NCBI GenBank assembly: GCA_937773555.1
Contig: CALJVT010000006.1
Coordinates: forward strand, 62,001-126,000
Length of the DNA stretch: 64,000 nucleotides
Origin: an uncultured Pseudomonadales bacterium
GTDB lineage: Bacteria; Pseudomonadota; Gammaproteobacteria; Pseudomonadales; Balneatricaceae
Direction: 5' to 3'
Shown here: positions 37,882 to 46,402 of the stretch, piece by piece
Position numbering within the stretch: the first letter of the stretch is position 1
How the letters are laid out: each line of letters opens with the position of its first letter
Notes under the pieces: model-generated
Seen by the model: only the letters and a program-made list of their open reading frames with translations
Told to the model about the DNA's origin: nothing
The model's database searches: none
Position numbers and translations under genes: made by a program

Positions 37882-39471
37882 CTATTTAAGATCAACACCA
37901 TCGTAGAAGATATGGCTACCTAAAGGGTGAACCTTAAAGCCAGTCACTTCCTTACGTACAGGCTTGAACACGACAGAGTGAGCAATGGTTACCCAAGGCG
38001 CTTCTTCTTTGAAGATAACCTGTGCGCTCTCATACAAAGCAGTCCGTTCAGCTTGGTCAGTCACTTGCTTAGCTTGACGCAAGGTATTGTCGAACTCTTC
38101 GTTACACCAGCGAGCTCGGTTACCACCATCTTTAGCTGCATCACAACCTAGCAACACATACATGAAGTTGTCTGGGTCACCATTGTCACCCGTCCAACCG
38201 AGTAAAACAGTGTCATGTTCGCCATTCTTAGAACGTTTCAAGTACTCGCCCCATTCAAAGGTAACAATCTCTGCTTCAACACCTACTTTAGCCCAATCCG
38301 CCTGGATTAGTTCCGCCATACGGCGAGCGTTAGGGTTGTATGGGCGCTGTACAGGCATAGCCCAGATATTGGTCTTTAAGCCAGACACACCTGCTTCTGC
38401 AAGCATTGCTTTAGCTTTTTCTGGATTGTAGTCATAGTCCTTCACGTCATCGTTGTAAGACCAGATAGTAGGTGGAATTGGGTTCTTAGCAATAGAGCCC
38501 GCACCTTTAAATACCACGTCTAAAATAGACTGCTTGTCGATAGCCATGTTCAAGGCTTGACGTACAAGCTTTTGATCAAACGGAGGCTTCTCAGTATTAA
38601 AGGCTAAATAACCAACGTTCAAACCCTCTTGACGCAGTAGGTTAATGTCTGGGTCTTTATCCATTGCGGCCACATCGGCAGGGTTTGGATAAGGCATTAC
38701 ATGACATTCGCCAGCCTTAAGCTTTTGATAACGAACGTTGGCATCCGTAGTGATGGCAAAAACCAACTTATCAATATTCGAACGGCCATTCCAATAGTCG
38801 TCATGGGCCGTGTAACGGATCATGGCGTCTTTTTGGTAAGACTTAAATACAAACGGACCGGTACCTACAGGCTTGTGGTCAATGTCTGCTTTGTTACCTG
38901 ATGCTGCCAATTCATCACCATATTCGGCAGACAATACAGAAGCAAAGTCCATAGCCATATTGGAAACAAAGGGCGCTTCAGCGTAGTTCAGAGTGAATTT
39001 AACAGTGTAATCATCCACTTTTTCAATAGACTTAAGCAGGTCTCCCATACTCATCCAACCAAAGTACTTATAGTCTCCGCCTGAAACATCATGGTAGGGG
39101 TGATCTTCTTTCCACATACGATTAAAGGTGAACAAAATGTCGTCGGCATTAAAATCACGCGTAGGCGTGAAATCTTTAGTGGTGTGGTATTTAACCCCCT
39201 TACGAAGGTTAAAGGTGTATTCCAAGCCATCTGCCGAAGCCGTCCAAGATTCAGCTAAACCCGGAACCACTTTAGTGGAACCCGGTTCAAACTGAACTAA
39301 ACGGTTAAATATGGTTTGTGAGGAAGCATCAAAGGTGGTGCCTGCAGAATAAAGCGAAGGGTTAAAGCCCTCTGGGCTGCCCTCTGAGCAGAAGACTAAG
39401 GTTTTAGCCTGCGCCGCTCCTGATACTGCAAGTCCTAGCCCTAGGCTAAGTGCAAGTAGTGTTTTTTTCAT
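37882..39471 (-). CDS. dppA: Periplasmic dipeptide-binding protein DppA
   Basis: A 529-residue family-5 solute-binding protein with a signal peptide (cleavage after AAQA, near residue 22) and the mature start KTLVFCSEGSPEGFNP typical of DppA. Delivers di/tripeptides to DppBCDF. First gene of the operon; the 124-bp gap before dppB may hold an attenuating structure, as is common after abundant binding proteins, though no clear hairpin was confirmed. Confidence 0.94.
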   Translation of the reverse strand: MKKTLLALSLGLGLAVSGAAQAKTLVFCSEGSPEGFNPSLYSAGTTFDASSQTIFNRLVQFEPGSTKVVPGLAESWTASADGLEYTFNLRKGVKYHTTKDFTPTRDFNADDILFTFNRMWKEDHPYHDVSGGDYKYFGWMSMGDLLKSIEKVDDYTVKFTLNYAEAPFVSNMAMDFASVLSAEYGDELAASGNKADIDHKPVGTGPFVFKSYQKDAMIRYTAHDDYWNGRSNIDKLVFAITTDANVRYQKLKAGECHVMPYPNPADVAAMDKDPDINLLRQEGLNVGYLAFNTEKPPFDQKLVRQALNMAIDKQSILDVVFKGAGSIAKNPIPPTIWSYNDDVKDYDYNPEKAKAMLAEAGVSGLKTNIWAMPVQRPYNPNARRMAELIQADWAKVGVEAEIVTFEWGEYLKRSKNGEHDTVLLGWTGDNGDPDNFMYVLLGCDAAKDGGNRARWCNEEFDNTLRQAKQVTDQAERTALYESAQVIFKEEAPWVTIAHSVVFKPVRKEVTGFKVHPLGSHIFYDGVDLK

Positions 39472-39785
39472 TATTATTTCCTATGGGTTACATACAAAAG
39501 AGTCCTAAAGACGACACCACTGTACCCTTTAGTACTTGGTGCAGCAATAAAAATGGCTCATTATAAAAATTGTAAAAAAGGCTTCTATGCTACCCCTTCG
39601 GGTTTATTCGCGTAATTGAAACAGTTAAAAGCCCTTATATAAAAACTTTTTATTTTTTATATAAGTATTAATTTACCATATATAACAATGATATAGGTTA
39701 GTTAATTAGCCTGAAGTGGGTACTTGCTAACTGTGCTCAACATCATCATAATGTCGTTACATTGCCTTTGTTTGGACTACTCTTC
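39472..39785. other. 314-bp divergent control region dppA/pepQ
   Basis: Very AT-rich (for example around 39640-39690), with several TATA-like stretches but no unambiguous -35/-10 pair that I can choose. No gene supported. It must hold the promoters of both dppA and the prolidase, consistent with coordinated peptide use. Confidence 0.4.
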
Positions 39786-41114
39786 ATGGCCTCCCTGTTT
39801 GCCACTTTATACCCAAATCACCTAGAACGTTTAACTGATATTGCAGAAAAAGCCATGCATGCAGAGCAGTGCGACAGTATATTGATCCACAGTGGCACCC
39901 CAAAGCTTCATTTTCTAGACGATTACCACAGCCCCTTTAAAGCCAACCCCCATTTTGTTTGGTGGTTACCCGTTACCCAAAGCCCACATTGCTATGTGCT
40001 CATACAAGAGGGTCAAAAACCGGTACTTTTTTACCACCTGGCTGATGACTTTTGGCATGTACCACCGCAACCACCACAAGGGTTTTGGTGTGATTCTTTT
40101 GACATTCATTGTTGCGCTAATTTAGCCGAAGTCAAACAAAAACTAAGTCAATACCGATCCACAAGCACTCATAGAGTGTGGATTGGAGAAGACACTAAAC
40201 TGGCAAAAGAGCTGGGCATTAACACAGCAAACCCCGAAGGTTTAATGCACCGCTTACATTACGCTAGAGCAGTTAAAAGCCAATATGAAATTGCTTGCTT
40301 AACCCAAGCCAACGTTATTGCTTTGGCGGGCCACACAGCTGCAGAGCAGGCGTTTATGGCGGGCAAAAGTGAGTTTGAAACACAGCTAGCCTACCTTGCT
40401 GCAGTGCAATTAGACCCAGTAGAAATGCCCTACCGCAACATTATTGGTTTTGGTGCTCACAGTGCCGTGTTGCATTATCAGCACTATGACCACAGCCCCC
40501 AAAACATGCAACAGCCGCAGAGCTTTTTAATCGACGCAGGCGCCCCATGCAATGGCTATGCTTCTGATATTACCCGCTGCCATAGTCGTGGTAGCCCGTT
40601 TTATCAAAGTTTAATAGACGCCATGACTAAAGCCCAACTCAGTGTGTGCGCCATGGTAAAGCCTGGGGTAAATTTTGCCGACCTGCACCACCAAATGCAC
40701 AGCCTAGTGTTGGATTTACTCATAGAGTTTAAACTGGTAAACGGTTCAAGAGATGAGTTAGCAGCAAGTCGTATCAGCAGTGCCTTTTTTCCCCATGGCT
40801 TAGGTCATTTGCTAGGCATACAGGTGCACGACATTGGTGGCTGGCAGCAGGACCAAGTGGGCACTATGCTGCACCCTCCAAAAGATCATCCCTTTTTGCG
40901 TTGTACCAAAGTCTTGGAAAAAGACATGGTGGTTACCATAGAGCCGGGGCTATATGTGATAGATAGCTTACTACAAAAATGGCGTGATAATGGCTTTGGG
41001 CATTTACTCAACAATTTGGCCATAGATCAATTGAGGCCTTTGGGTGGCGTGCGTGTTGAAGATAATGTTGTGGTTGCAGAGCAACCTATTAGCCTGTTCA
41101 ACTTAGCGTCTTGA
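39786..41114 (+). CDS. pepQ: Xaa-Pro dipeptidase PepQ
   Basis: Hydrolyses Xaa-Pro dipeptides in the cytoplasm. The 442-residue M24B protein has a creatinase-like N-terminal domain and a pita-bread catalytic domain with metal ligands in FLIDAGAPCNGYASDITR, FFPHGLGHLLGIQVHD and TIEPGLYVID. I start at ATG 39786, which gives the usual length, rather than a TTG eight codons upstream. Divergent to dppA, which imports its substrates. Confidence 0.93.
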   Translation: MASLFATLYPNHLERLTDIAEKAMHAEQCDSILIHSGTPKLHFLDDYHSPFKANPHFVWWLPVTQSPHCYVLIQEGQKPVLFYHLADDFWHVPPQPPQGFWCDSFDIHCCANLAEVKQKLSQYRSTSTHRVWIGEDTKLAKELGINTANPEGLMHRLHYARAVKSQYEIACLTQANVIALAGHTAAEQAFMAGKSEFETQLAYLAAVQLDPVEMPYRNIIGFGAHSAVLHYQHYDHSPQNMQQPQSFLIDAGAPCNGYASDITRCHSRGSPFYQSLIDAMTKAQLSVCAMVKPGVNFADLHHQMHSLVLDLLIEFKLVNGSRDELAASRISSAFFPHGLGHLLGIQVHDIGGWQQDQVGTMLHPPKDHPFLRCTKVLEKDMVVTIEPGLYVIDSLLQKWRDNGFGHLLNNLAIDQLRPLGGVRVEDNVVVAEQPISLFNLAS

Positions 41115-41153
41115 ACAAGCTTAGGCAACAAAGCTAAGTGCAGCCAATTTTGT

Positions 41154-41184
41154 GGCGCTAGTCTGTGGGTCCTGAACTAGCGCC
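41154..41184. other. 9-bp inverted repeat at the left edge of the integron array
   Basis: GGCGCTAGT (41154-41162) and ACTAGCGCC (41176-41184) form a stem with a 13-base loop, without a T tract. It may be a rho-independent-like element after pepQ or a vestigial attC; it marks the change from core to cassette DNA. Confidence 0.35.
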
Positions 41185-41210
41185 TGAAGTCGTTTAATAC
41201 GCCCTGAAAC

Positions 41211-41270
41211 ATAACGCATCAATAAGCGGAAAATACTCACTTTTTGGGCTGCTTTATTACCTTGTTAGCT
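41211..41270 (-). other. attC site, distal end of array
   Basis: ATAACGCATCAATAAGCGG at the left and the right end TTTATTACCTTGTTAGCT pair imperfectly (TAACGCATCAATAA against TAACAAGGTAATAAA). This is the R''/R' arrangement of integron attC sites, in the orientation of minus-strand cassettes. The RDD gene ends 25 bp to its right, as expected for its own attC. Confidence 0.7.
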
Positions 41271-41294
41271 ATCTTGTTTACTGAATTGAACTTT

Positions 41295-41768
41295 TCACAC
41301 ACCTTTATTCTTTGAGCGGATAACGACTGTGCCAGCCATTTTGTCATGCCACCCTTGCTTTTTTGCATCCCAAGCAATCCAAAGAAACCCCAAACCCAAA
41401 GGAATTAAAGAAACATAGTAACCAAGATACCTTATGATAGATTGCCTTACAGTTGGATTATTTCCAGTTTTAGCATCTACAATTTTAACTGACAATGCTA
41501 TTTTCCCAGGTGTTGCACACTTATAAATCCAAAATAGAATAGTAGCTAAAAGTGGAAATACATAACTAATTATTACATCAGAAAAGCCTTGAATAAATTC
41601 TTCAGAGTTGAAGTAATCGCCTCCATAAATCAAATATAAGGTTGGGAGAGTAATGACTATGATAATTATTGAATCAATAATACTTGCACCCAATCTTGAC
41701 CAAAACCCAACGTATTCAAAAGGCGTTCCATTAATTTCAATTTCATTACTGCTCATTTTATTCTCCAT
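41295..41768 (-). CDS. RDD-family membrane protein (integron cassette)
   Basis: A 157-residue membrane protein of the RDD family: FWSRLGASIIDSIIIIVITL gives the family's RxD arrangement (R, then D in the first helix), with further helices near 68-90 and 128-145, and the C-terminal WHDKMAGTVVI. Function unknown. It lies between two attC sites on the minus strand and is a typical integron cassette gene. The start may be the ATG five codons downstream. Confidence 0.78.
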   Translation of the reverse strand: MENKMSSNEIEINGTPFEYVGFWSRLGASIIDSIIIIVITLPTLYLIYGGDYFNSEEFIQGFSDVIISYVFPLLATILFWIYKCATPGKIALSVKIVDAKTGNNPTVRQSIIRYLGYYVSLIPLGLGFLWIAWDAKKQGWHDKMAGTVVIRSKNKGV

Positions 41769-41784
41769 TGTGAGTTAACAATAC

Positions 41785-41836
41785 ATAACGCCTCAAGCAC
41801 AGGCGCGATAGTATCCAGTGCCTTGACGTGTTAAAT
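41785..41836 (-). other. attC site
   Basis: ATAACGCCTCAAGCACAGG and CCAGTGCCTTGACGTGTTAAAT pair well (TAACGCCTCAAGCAC against TAACACGTCAAGGCAC), with a short centre. About 52 bp; it is the attC of the cassette containing the broken VOC gene. Confidence 0.7.
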
Positions 41837-41851
41837 CTATTGCTCATTTAT

Positions 41852-42145
41852 CTATGCAATAACGTGGTTACCATTGTCATTTTGGTAAATTGTTTTAATA
41901 TCATCAGTAAGAATTTGAAAGTTTACGCCTCTCCCATAGGGTTTTTCGAGCGGCCCAGGCTCCCAAGTCCCATCTTGCTTCCAGCATGCGATCATGATTT
42001 GGGCCTTGCCAAGTTCTAAATAGGCGTGGAGATCATTACCACGCCTCTGGGTTACAGAAAACCCAACTATTTTGGTATAAAAATCTAGGCTTTTGTCGAA
42101 ATTTGAATACTAGAATTCAGGTACAAGTGTGTGAACTTGGAACAT
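41852..42145 (-). pseudogene. VOC/glyoxalase-bleomycin-resistance family protein, broken
   Basis: Reading from the ATG at 42145, the frame gives MFQVHTLVPEF, then a TAG stop at codon 12, then the VOC-family sequence YSNFDKSLDFYTKIVGFSV and continues with HAYLELGKAQIMIACWKQDG and GRGVNFQILTDD to a TAG at 41852. VOC proteins bind a metal and act on glutathione adducts or drugs. The nonsense codon and the shortened C-terminus (97 codons against about 125) make it a pseudogene. It lies inside the cassette whose attC is at 41785-41836. Confidence 0.72.
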
Positions 42146-42300
42146 GGTTTTTGCCTTTTAATTTATATGCTTCTAATTTTTCCGAATGATTATTTAATAG
42201 AATACGCTTACCAGCCCCTATTGCATCTACAATTATTGAGGTTGATTCAAATAAAACTGTTTTATCAATAATATTTCTATAAATACACGTTAAATGACGC

Positions 42301-42333
42301 CAATCTAAACGATAATCGGGATCGTTTAGATTG
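42301..42333. repeat. 13-bp perfect inverted repeat upstream of rpmE2
   Basis: CAATCTAAACGAT (42301-42313) and ATCGTTTAGATTG (42321-42333) enclose AATCGGG. On the minus strand a fragment of an unidentified ORF (DWRHLTCIYRNIIDK and AIGAGKRILLNNH) runs through 42128-42330 without a start. The repeat may be a terminator of an older gene or a remnant attC stem. Confidence 0.5.
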
Positions 42334-42357
42334 ACGTATTGGAATTATCTTGATATC

Positions 42358-42375
42358 GTAATGTTATAACATAAC
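42358..42375. promoter_or_regulatory. Zur box upstream of rpmE2-rpmJ2
   Basis: GTAATGTTATAACATAAC matches 17 of 18 positions of the palindrome GTTATGTTATAACATAAC found upstream of the ABC importer at 47,354, and agrees with the Zur motif known for gammaproteobacteria. The box ends 12 bp before the rpmE2 start, so a bound repressor would block initiation. Confidence 0.8.
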
Positions 42376-42387
42376 ACTATAGAGACC

Positions 42388-42648
42388 ATGATTTTGAAAC
42401 CTAATATTCACCCCAAATATGAAAAAGTCGTTTTCCACGATACCGCAGCCGATGCCTATTTTTTAGTGGGCTCAACCATTAAAACTGAACGCACCATCGA
42501 CTACGAAGGAAAAATATACCCCTATGTCACTATTGATATATCAAGCGCTTCGCATCCATTTTATACCGGTGAGCAACGTGCGATGAACAAAGATGGCCGT
42601 ATTGCTAAATTCAAAAATCGTTTTGGCAGCATAGGCAGTAAAAAATGA
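42388..42648 (+). CDS. rpmE2: Zinc-independent ribosomal protein L31 (type B, YkgM-like)
   Basis: An 86-residue L31 paralogue beginning [20 protein letters not shown], with [13 protein letters not shown] in the second half. It contains no cysteine, so it is the C-minus, zinc-free type that replaces the zinc-binding L31 when zinc is scarce, releasing zinc from ribosomes. It overlaps rpmJ2 by four bases (ATGA), forming an operon behind a Zur box. Confidence 0.93.
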   Translation: MILKPNIHPKYEKVVFHDTAADAYFLVGSTIKTERTIDYEGKIYPYVTIDISSASHPFYTGEQRAMNKDGRIAKFKNRFGSIGSKK

Positions 42649-42785
42649 AAGTATTAAGTTCTCTAAAAAGTGCGAAAAATCGGCACCCAGATTGTCAAAT
42701 CGTAAAGCGCCGTGGTCGCACTTATGTGATTTGTAAATCAAATCCGAGATTCAAAGCTGTGCAAGGAAAAAGTAAGAAACGTTAA
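42645..42785 (+). CDS. rpmJ2: Alternative ribosomal protein L36 (type B, YkgO-like)
   Basis: A 46-residue protein, [20 protein letters not shown] at the start and [19 protein letters not shown] after, ending in a basic tail. It has two cysteines instead of the C-C-C-H zinc set of ordinary L36. Paired with type B L31 in low-zinc regulons of many gammaproteobacteria. Confidence 0.93.
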   Translation: MKVLSSLKSAKNRHPDCQIVKRRGRTYVICKSNPRFKAVQGKSKKR

Positions 42786-42847
42786 CCCTTTGTAGTGTTA
42801 AATTATAAACAGCTTAGAGAAATTAACTCTCCCGTTTCTTACGGCAT

Positions 42848-42946
42848 ATAACGCTTTGCCAGGGCCAATTGACTGCCGAACGGTTTGTGGTCGCTGCCAC
42901 CTTCTACGTGGCAGTGAAGCTTTGCCACTGCTGCGTTTTGTTAGGT
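42848..42946 (-). other. attC site
   Basis: ATAACGCTTTGCCAGGGCC and the right end CACTGCTGCGTTTTGTTAGG pair imperfectly, with an inner arm GGCAGTGAAGCTTTGCCACTGC. The GTTAGGT end fits the GTTRRRY core on the minus-strand reading. About 99 bp. Confidence 0.65.
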
Positions 42947-43047
42947 TTGCGTTGTACTTTATTATTGCACAAATAGCCCTTTTTTTCTCAGCGCTGACAT
43001 TGGCAAAATGCCAAATAAACATGTAACAAGGCAAACTGCATTGGCCA

Positions 43048-43650
43048 TCAGAGTGCCGAAAATGCGGTACGCAGTATCTCGCCTATTACTTCATTGCTGA
43101 TTCCTTCTTTTTGCAATCGCATCGCGTTCCCAGCTTGAGCATCAAGATAAAGGGCTGCAGTTTCAGTAGACATGTCAGCCCTGAATTCTCCGTTGGCTTT
43201 CGCACGATCAATCCACTGCCGGTATTTTTCTAGTGAGTCCAAGCGCAATTGATCAATTTTTTTGCGAGTTAATGGGCCAAACTCATCACGCCTTGCTCGC
43301 ATTGCAAACAACAGGCATCCATCTGGCAAGCCCAGCGCTCGACGATCTTGAATGGTATACGTGATCAAAGCCTCAAGCACTTCACTAAATGGTTGCTCGC
43401 TCGCTAGAATTTCAGAGCGCCTCGTGCTGACTATCTCTCCATAAACGCTCAAAACAGCTTCTTTGAGACCATCGTCGCTACCGAACTCACGGTACAGACC
43501 TGGTTTAGATGCGCCCGCCTTAGCACAGATTTTACTAATCGCTACATCAGGGCTAGTAGCCCAATAGCACATCAGCGCCGTTTTCAGCACATGATCTCGT
43601 TCCAAAGTTTTTGGTCGTCCACGAGTCGGTGGTTTGCCATCAACTATCAC
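43048..43650 (-). CDS. TetR/AcrR-family repressor
   Basis: A 200-residue regulator with an N-terminal HTH (about 15-65; the recognition part is ISKICAKAGASKPGLYREFG) and a TetR ligand-binding domain with RRALGLPDGCLLFAMRARRDE. It faces the hydrolase gene over a 199-bp gap with a near-palindromic operator overlapping a strong promoter, so it most likely represses the hydrolase until an inducer binds. Both genes lie between two attC sites. Confidence 0.85.
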   Translation of the reverse strand: MIVDGKPPTRGRPKTLERDHVLKTALMCYWATSPDVAISKICAKAGASKPGLYREFGSDDGLKEAVLSVYGEIVSTRRSEILASEQPFSEVLEALITYTIQDRRALGLPDGCLLFAMRARRDEFGPLTRKKIDQLRLDSLEKYRQWIDRAKANGEFRADMSTETAALYLDAQAGNAMRLQKEGISNEVIGEILRTAFSAL

Positions 43651-43675
43651 TATCGTACTCCACAGTATTTAAACA

Positions 43676-43708
43676 TTGACATCAACACATTACGTACCTA
43701 TAGTTACG
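43676..43708 (+). promoter_or_regulatory. Hydrolase promoter with TetR operator
   Basis: TTGACA (43676-43681), 17-bp spacer, TATAGT (43699-43704). A 16-bp near-palindrome CGTACCTATAGTTACG (43693-43708) covers the -10, differing from perfect symmetry at one pair. This is the classical position for a TetR operator. Confidence 0.7.
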
Positions 43709-43849
43709 AAATAAATTATAGCCTTAAAGCAGCCCTAAGGCCAAGCGCGCTCTAGATATTCTTAGAAGGGCCCACGCTGGTTTAATTAAGCGCTTACGGC
43801 CAAAGTCTAACGATAAGCCAACATTAAAACATATATAACGGAACCCAGC

Positions 43850-44803
43850 ATGAAGAAGCTAAATCTCTTTGATCAACTTAACGCCTCTTCACTGGTGCTA
43901 GTGTCTCCTGAGTGGCCAAAGATTAAAGCAGCCCGCAAAGCAGCTGACTCTTTCGAGACACCAAACGTCATATTACCCTTGGAAACAAGGATGCTTGCTG
44001 GCAGACAGATTAGATTAGCCGAAGCCGGCCCTATGGATGCCCCACTGGTGGTGTTACTCAGCCCATTTCCAGAGAGCATATTAAGCTTTGCTGGGTCATG
44101 GAAAACCCTAACAACAAATTTCCACGTCATCGCAATTGATCTTCCAGGTTTTGGCGCATCAGAAGGCGACCGGCATGACATGTCACCAAAGGCACAAGGA
44201 GATCTACTCAATGCAATTTTTAATGACCTCAACTTGAGCGACATTCATCTTGTTGGGCCGGATGTTGGCATGGGAGCAGCACTGGCCTATGCCATTCACC
44301 ATGAGCACCGTTTGTTGAGCATGGTGGTTGGCAACGGCCCAGGCACACCAGGACCTTTTAAGCTAGCAAGAATGATAAGCATGCTGGGCCGATTTGGTGT
44401 TATGCGTTGGATGACATCACTACTGGGTGCTGGTCCGCTTATCGCTTTCACAGCAAAGCTTGGAGCAATACGACATACCTCAAACGCGGTACAAATCGAT
44501 GACTACAAGCGAGCTTACTCTGGCCGGGCTGCTGAAGTTTTGCACTGGTTCGAAGACCTTCGGTTAAAGGCTGCTGGTCTTGCAGAAAGAGTCAATGAAA
44601 TAGATATTCCAACACTCGTTTTTTGGGGTGAGCTTGAGGTTATGTTTGATGTTAGTAACGCTAAACATCTGGATAACGCACTGCCTAACAGCAAATTGCA
44701 GATACTTCCTGAAGCAGGCCACCTCGCTTGGTCTGATCAACCCGAAATGTTTGCTTCAATGATTACCGACTGGGTGCGCACAGAACACAAGACAACAACT
44801 TAA
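43850..44803 (+). CDS. Alpha/beta-hydrolase with aspartate nucleophile
   Basis: A 317-residue cytoplasmic alpha/beta-hydrolase. The nucleophile elbow reads VGPDVGMGAA, with Asp138 where esterases have Ser, as in haloalkane dehalogenases and epoxide hydrolases. The His291 of PEAGHLAW completes the triad. The first ~40 residues form an extension. Epoxide or halide substrate classes are inferred; the precise one is unknown. It is divergent from, and probably repressed by, the TetR protein; its stop overlaps the next attC. Confidence 0.82.
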   Translation: MKKLNLFDQLNASSLVLVSPEWPKIKAARKAADSFETPNVILPLETRMLAGRQIRLAEAGPMDAPLVVLLSPFPESILSFAGSWKTLTTNFHVIAIDLPGFGASEGDRHDMSPKAQGDLLNAIFNDLNLSDIHLVGPDVGMGAALAYAIHHEHRLLSMVVGNGPGTPGPFKLARMISMLGRFGVMRWMTSLLGAGPLIAFTAKLGAIRHTSNAVQIDDYKRAYSGRAAEVLHWFEDLRLKAAGLAERVNEIDIPTLVFWGELEVMFDVSNAKHLDNALPNSKLQILPEAGHLAWSDQPEMFASMITDWVRTEHKTTT

Positions 44804-44905
44804 CGCCAGTACTGAGAACAGTTCCACCGGTAAACCTAACCCTGCGCTTTACGGAAATTTAGGAGCGCCAGCGAGAAAATTTGCCGTGGCAGCGTCTTGT
44901 TATGC
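44801..44905 (-). other. attC site
   Basis: TAACGCCAGTACTGAG begins inside the hydrolase stop codon and the site ends with GGCAGCGTCTTGTTATGC. Pairing of the ends (TAACGCCAGTACTG against TAACAAGACGCTGCC) is imperfect, so this is a less certain attC of about 105 bp. Confidence 0.55.
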
Positions 44906-44976
44906 ATTACTACTTTTCAACTTAGGTGGGGCAAAAATTAATGGCCACTGTTAGTGGTATAACTGACGTCTACCTT

Positions 44977-45552
44977 TCAGAAAATAACTAATAAATCACT
45001 TCTTTCTTGCCCAAATGTTCTTAATCTATCCTTTATATTATTTGAGAGTATATTTTCTTCAACACACAGCCATCGAAGTTGTTTAGCGTGTGTTGCCCAT
45101 CTAATTAATGCCTCTGCGCCTTTGTCACCAATACCAGATTGCACAAGCCCTATCTCTGTAATCGTGTGGGGTAGATTTTTGACTAAAATCAAAACACCCT
45201 CATCTCCCACACTTGAATTATAACTCATACTAAATGATTGCAACGAAGGACCTCCATTTTCATGCACGGTCTTTATTGCTTCTGCTATTAATGTTATTTG
45301 ATTATAGGTTAAATCGGCATTACGCAAATGCAGATCATAGCTTGAATCAGTATTTTTCAATGACAAGAGAGTTTCAGCTACTTTGTTACTAACTGGATGG
45401 TTAGTTGACCTTAAAGCATTAATTAATGGGTTAATAATAGCCTCTTCTTTTTCTGAAAATGAATTATTTGCAAATACGTGCATTGCAATTGAAAAACTAA
45501 AAACACAAACCGAAGCTGTTTTAAGTAATGTTTTTATAGACGATCTTTTCAT
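44977..45552 (-). CDS. Secreted leucine-rich-repeat-like protein (cassette gene)
   Basis: A 191-residue protein with a signal peptide (cleavage after VFAN, near residue 30) and repeated ribonuclease-inhibitor-type LRR units such as LHLRNADLTYNQITLIAEAI and IGLVQSGIGDKGAEALIRW. LRR proteins bind other proteins or ligands; nothing more specific can be said. Minus-strand gene between two cassette junctions, codon use more AT-rich than core genes. Confidence 0.6.
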   Translation of the reverse strand: MKRSSIKTLLKTASVCVFSFSIAMHVFANNSFSEKEEAIINPLINALRSTNHPVSNKVAETLLSLKNTDSSYDLHLRNADLTYNQITLIAEAIKTVHENGGPSLQSFSMSYNSSVGDEGVLILVKNLPHTITEIGLVQSGIGDKGAEALIRWATHAKQLRWLCVEENILSNNIKDRLRTFGQERSDLLVIF

Positions 45553-45559
45553 AATTCAT

Positions 45560-45627
45560 CAACTCGCATACCGCCGTGCTCTGCGGAAAAATGCGAGCAA
45601 GAGCGAGTAGTTTTCCAATGCAACAAC
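45560..45627 (-). other. Degenerate attC-like junction
   Basis: Between the LRR-like gene and LysE lies an inverted arrangement (TCAACTCGCATACCG at the left, GCAACAACTTGCTATG at the right, with GAGCAAGAGCGAG between). The ends pair only partly, so this is listed as a probable decayed attC at the place where a LysE attC should be. Confidence 0.35.
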
Positions 45628-45630
45628 TTG

Positions 45631-46269
45631 CTATGTAGAAGCTCTGCTTGATGCAGAAAGAAATACACCGGCACCGATAAAGACACCTCCAGTAATTCTA
45701 TTAAAGTATTTAGCTCTACCTTTTTTTAATAACCAATTCGATGATCGAGCACCTAGGTATGAATATATTGTTAACCAAGAAAACTCCATAATTGTAAAAG
45801 TAATCGCGAATATAAAATACTGAGTTAGCAGTGGTTCAGAAGTGTTAATAAACTGAGGGAATAAGGCAGTAAAAAACACAATAGCTTTTGGGTTACTAGC
45901 CCCAACAATAAAGCCACTAAGATAAAGAGAACTTTTTGTAGCTATTGATGATGCTTTGTCTTGATCGAATATTTGATAAGTCTCTTGTTTTGAAGTTAAC
46001 GCTTTATAGCCTAAATATATGAGATAGATTGCACCAGACCATTTGATCATATTAAAAGCCACTTCTGATGTGGCAATAACTACGCCTAGACCAGAAAATG
46101 ACAGTGTCATTATACTAACAATTGCTGTAAGACTGCCTAAAGCAGTATACATAGAAGCACGAAAGCCCTCTGTTACGGCTTTAGTCATACATAACAAAAC
46201 GCTTGGTCCAGGCGAAGCAGTGAGTATTAATACTGCTAGTGAATAATATAACCAGAGTTCTATACTCAT
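45631..46269 (-). CDS. LysE-family amino-acid exporter (cassette gene)
   Basis: A 212-residue inner-membrane exporter of the LysE/RhtB family with about six helices: ASPGPSVLLCMTKAVTEG (the family's SPGP signature near residue 20), VIATSEVAFNMIKWSGAIYLIYLG in the second and third helices, and GFIVGASNPKAIVFF with the NPK motif. It exports amino acids or analogues; substrate unknown. Its 5' 310 bases recur almost exactly at 56,537. Confidence 0.88.
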   Translation of the reverse strand: MSIELWLYYSLAVLILTASPGPSVLLCMTKAVTEGFRASMYTALGSLTAIVSIMTLSFSGLGVVIATSEVAFNMIKWSGAIYLIYLGYKALTSKQETYQIFDQDKASSIATKSSLYLSGFIVGASNPKAIVFFTALFPQFINTSEPLLTQYFIFAITFTIMEFSWLTIYSYLGARSSNWLLKKGRAKYFNRITGGVFIGAGVFLSASSRAST

Positions 46270-46322
46270 ATTTTTACCGAATTAAGTTAATTGTTTGTAC
46301 CTTGTATTTTTGCGTCGCAGAC
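46013..46322. repeat. 310-bp LysE duplication, copy 1
   Basis: Identical to 56537-56846 except for four single-base differences. It contains the first ~86 codons of lysE and its upstream bases. The duplication ends at the right precisely where the neighbouring attC begins, so it follows a cassette boundary. Confidence 0.9.
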
Positions 46323-46329
46323 ACGTAAT

Positions 46330-46402
46330 ATAACGCCCAAATAAGCGCCGCGTCTTTTGCGTACGGCAACCGAATGGAGCGAACTTAATTGGCTTGTTAA
46401 GT
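46330..46402 (-). other. attC site
   Basis: ATAACGCCCAAATAAGCG at the left and GAACTTAATTGGCTTGTTAAGT at the right pair as TAACGCCCAAATAAG against TAACAAGCCAATTAAG. The GTTAAGT end fits GTTRRRY; length 73 bp. The stop codon of the cassette gene to its right lies inside it. Confidence 0.8.

Noticed and set aside
39472-39785. Riboswitch or attenuator before dppA or pepQ.
   Set aside because: The gap is AT-rich without conserved riboswitch cores; nothing beyond generic promoter-like hexamers was found.
42947-43047. Extra attC between 42947 and 43047 suggested by a TAACAAGG string.
   Set aside because: No complementary partner at a suitable distance; only one arm is present.
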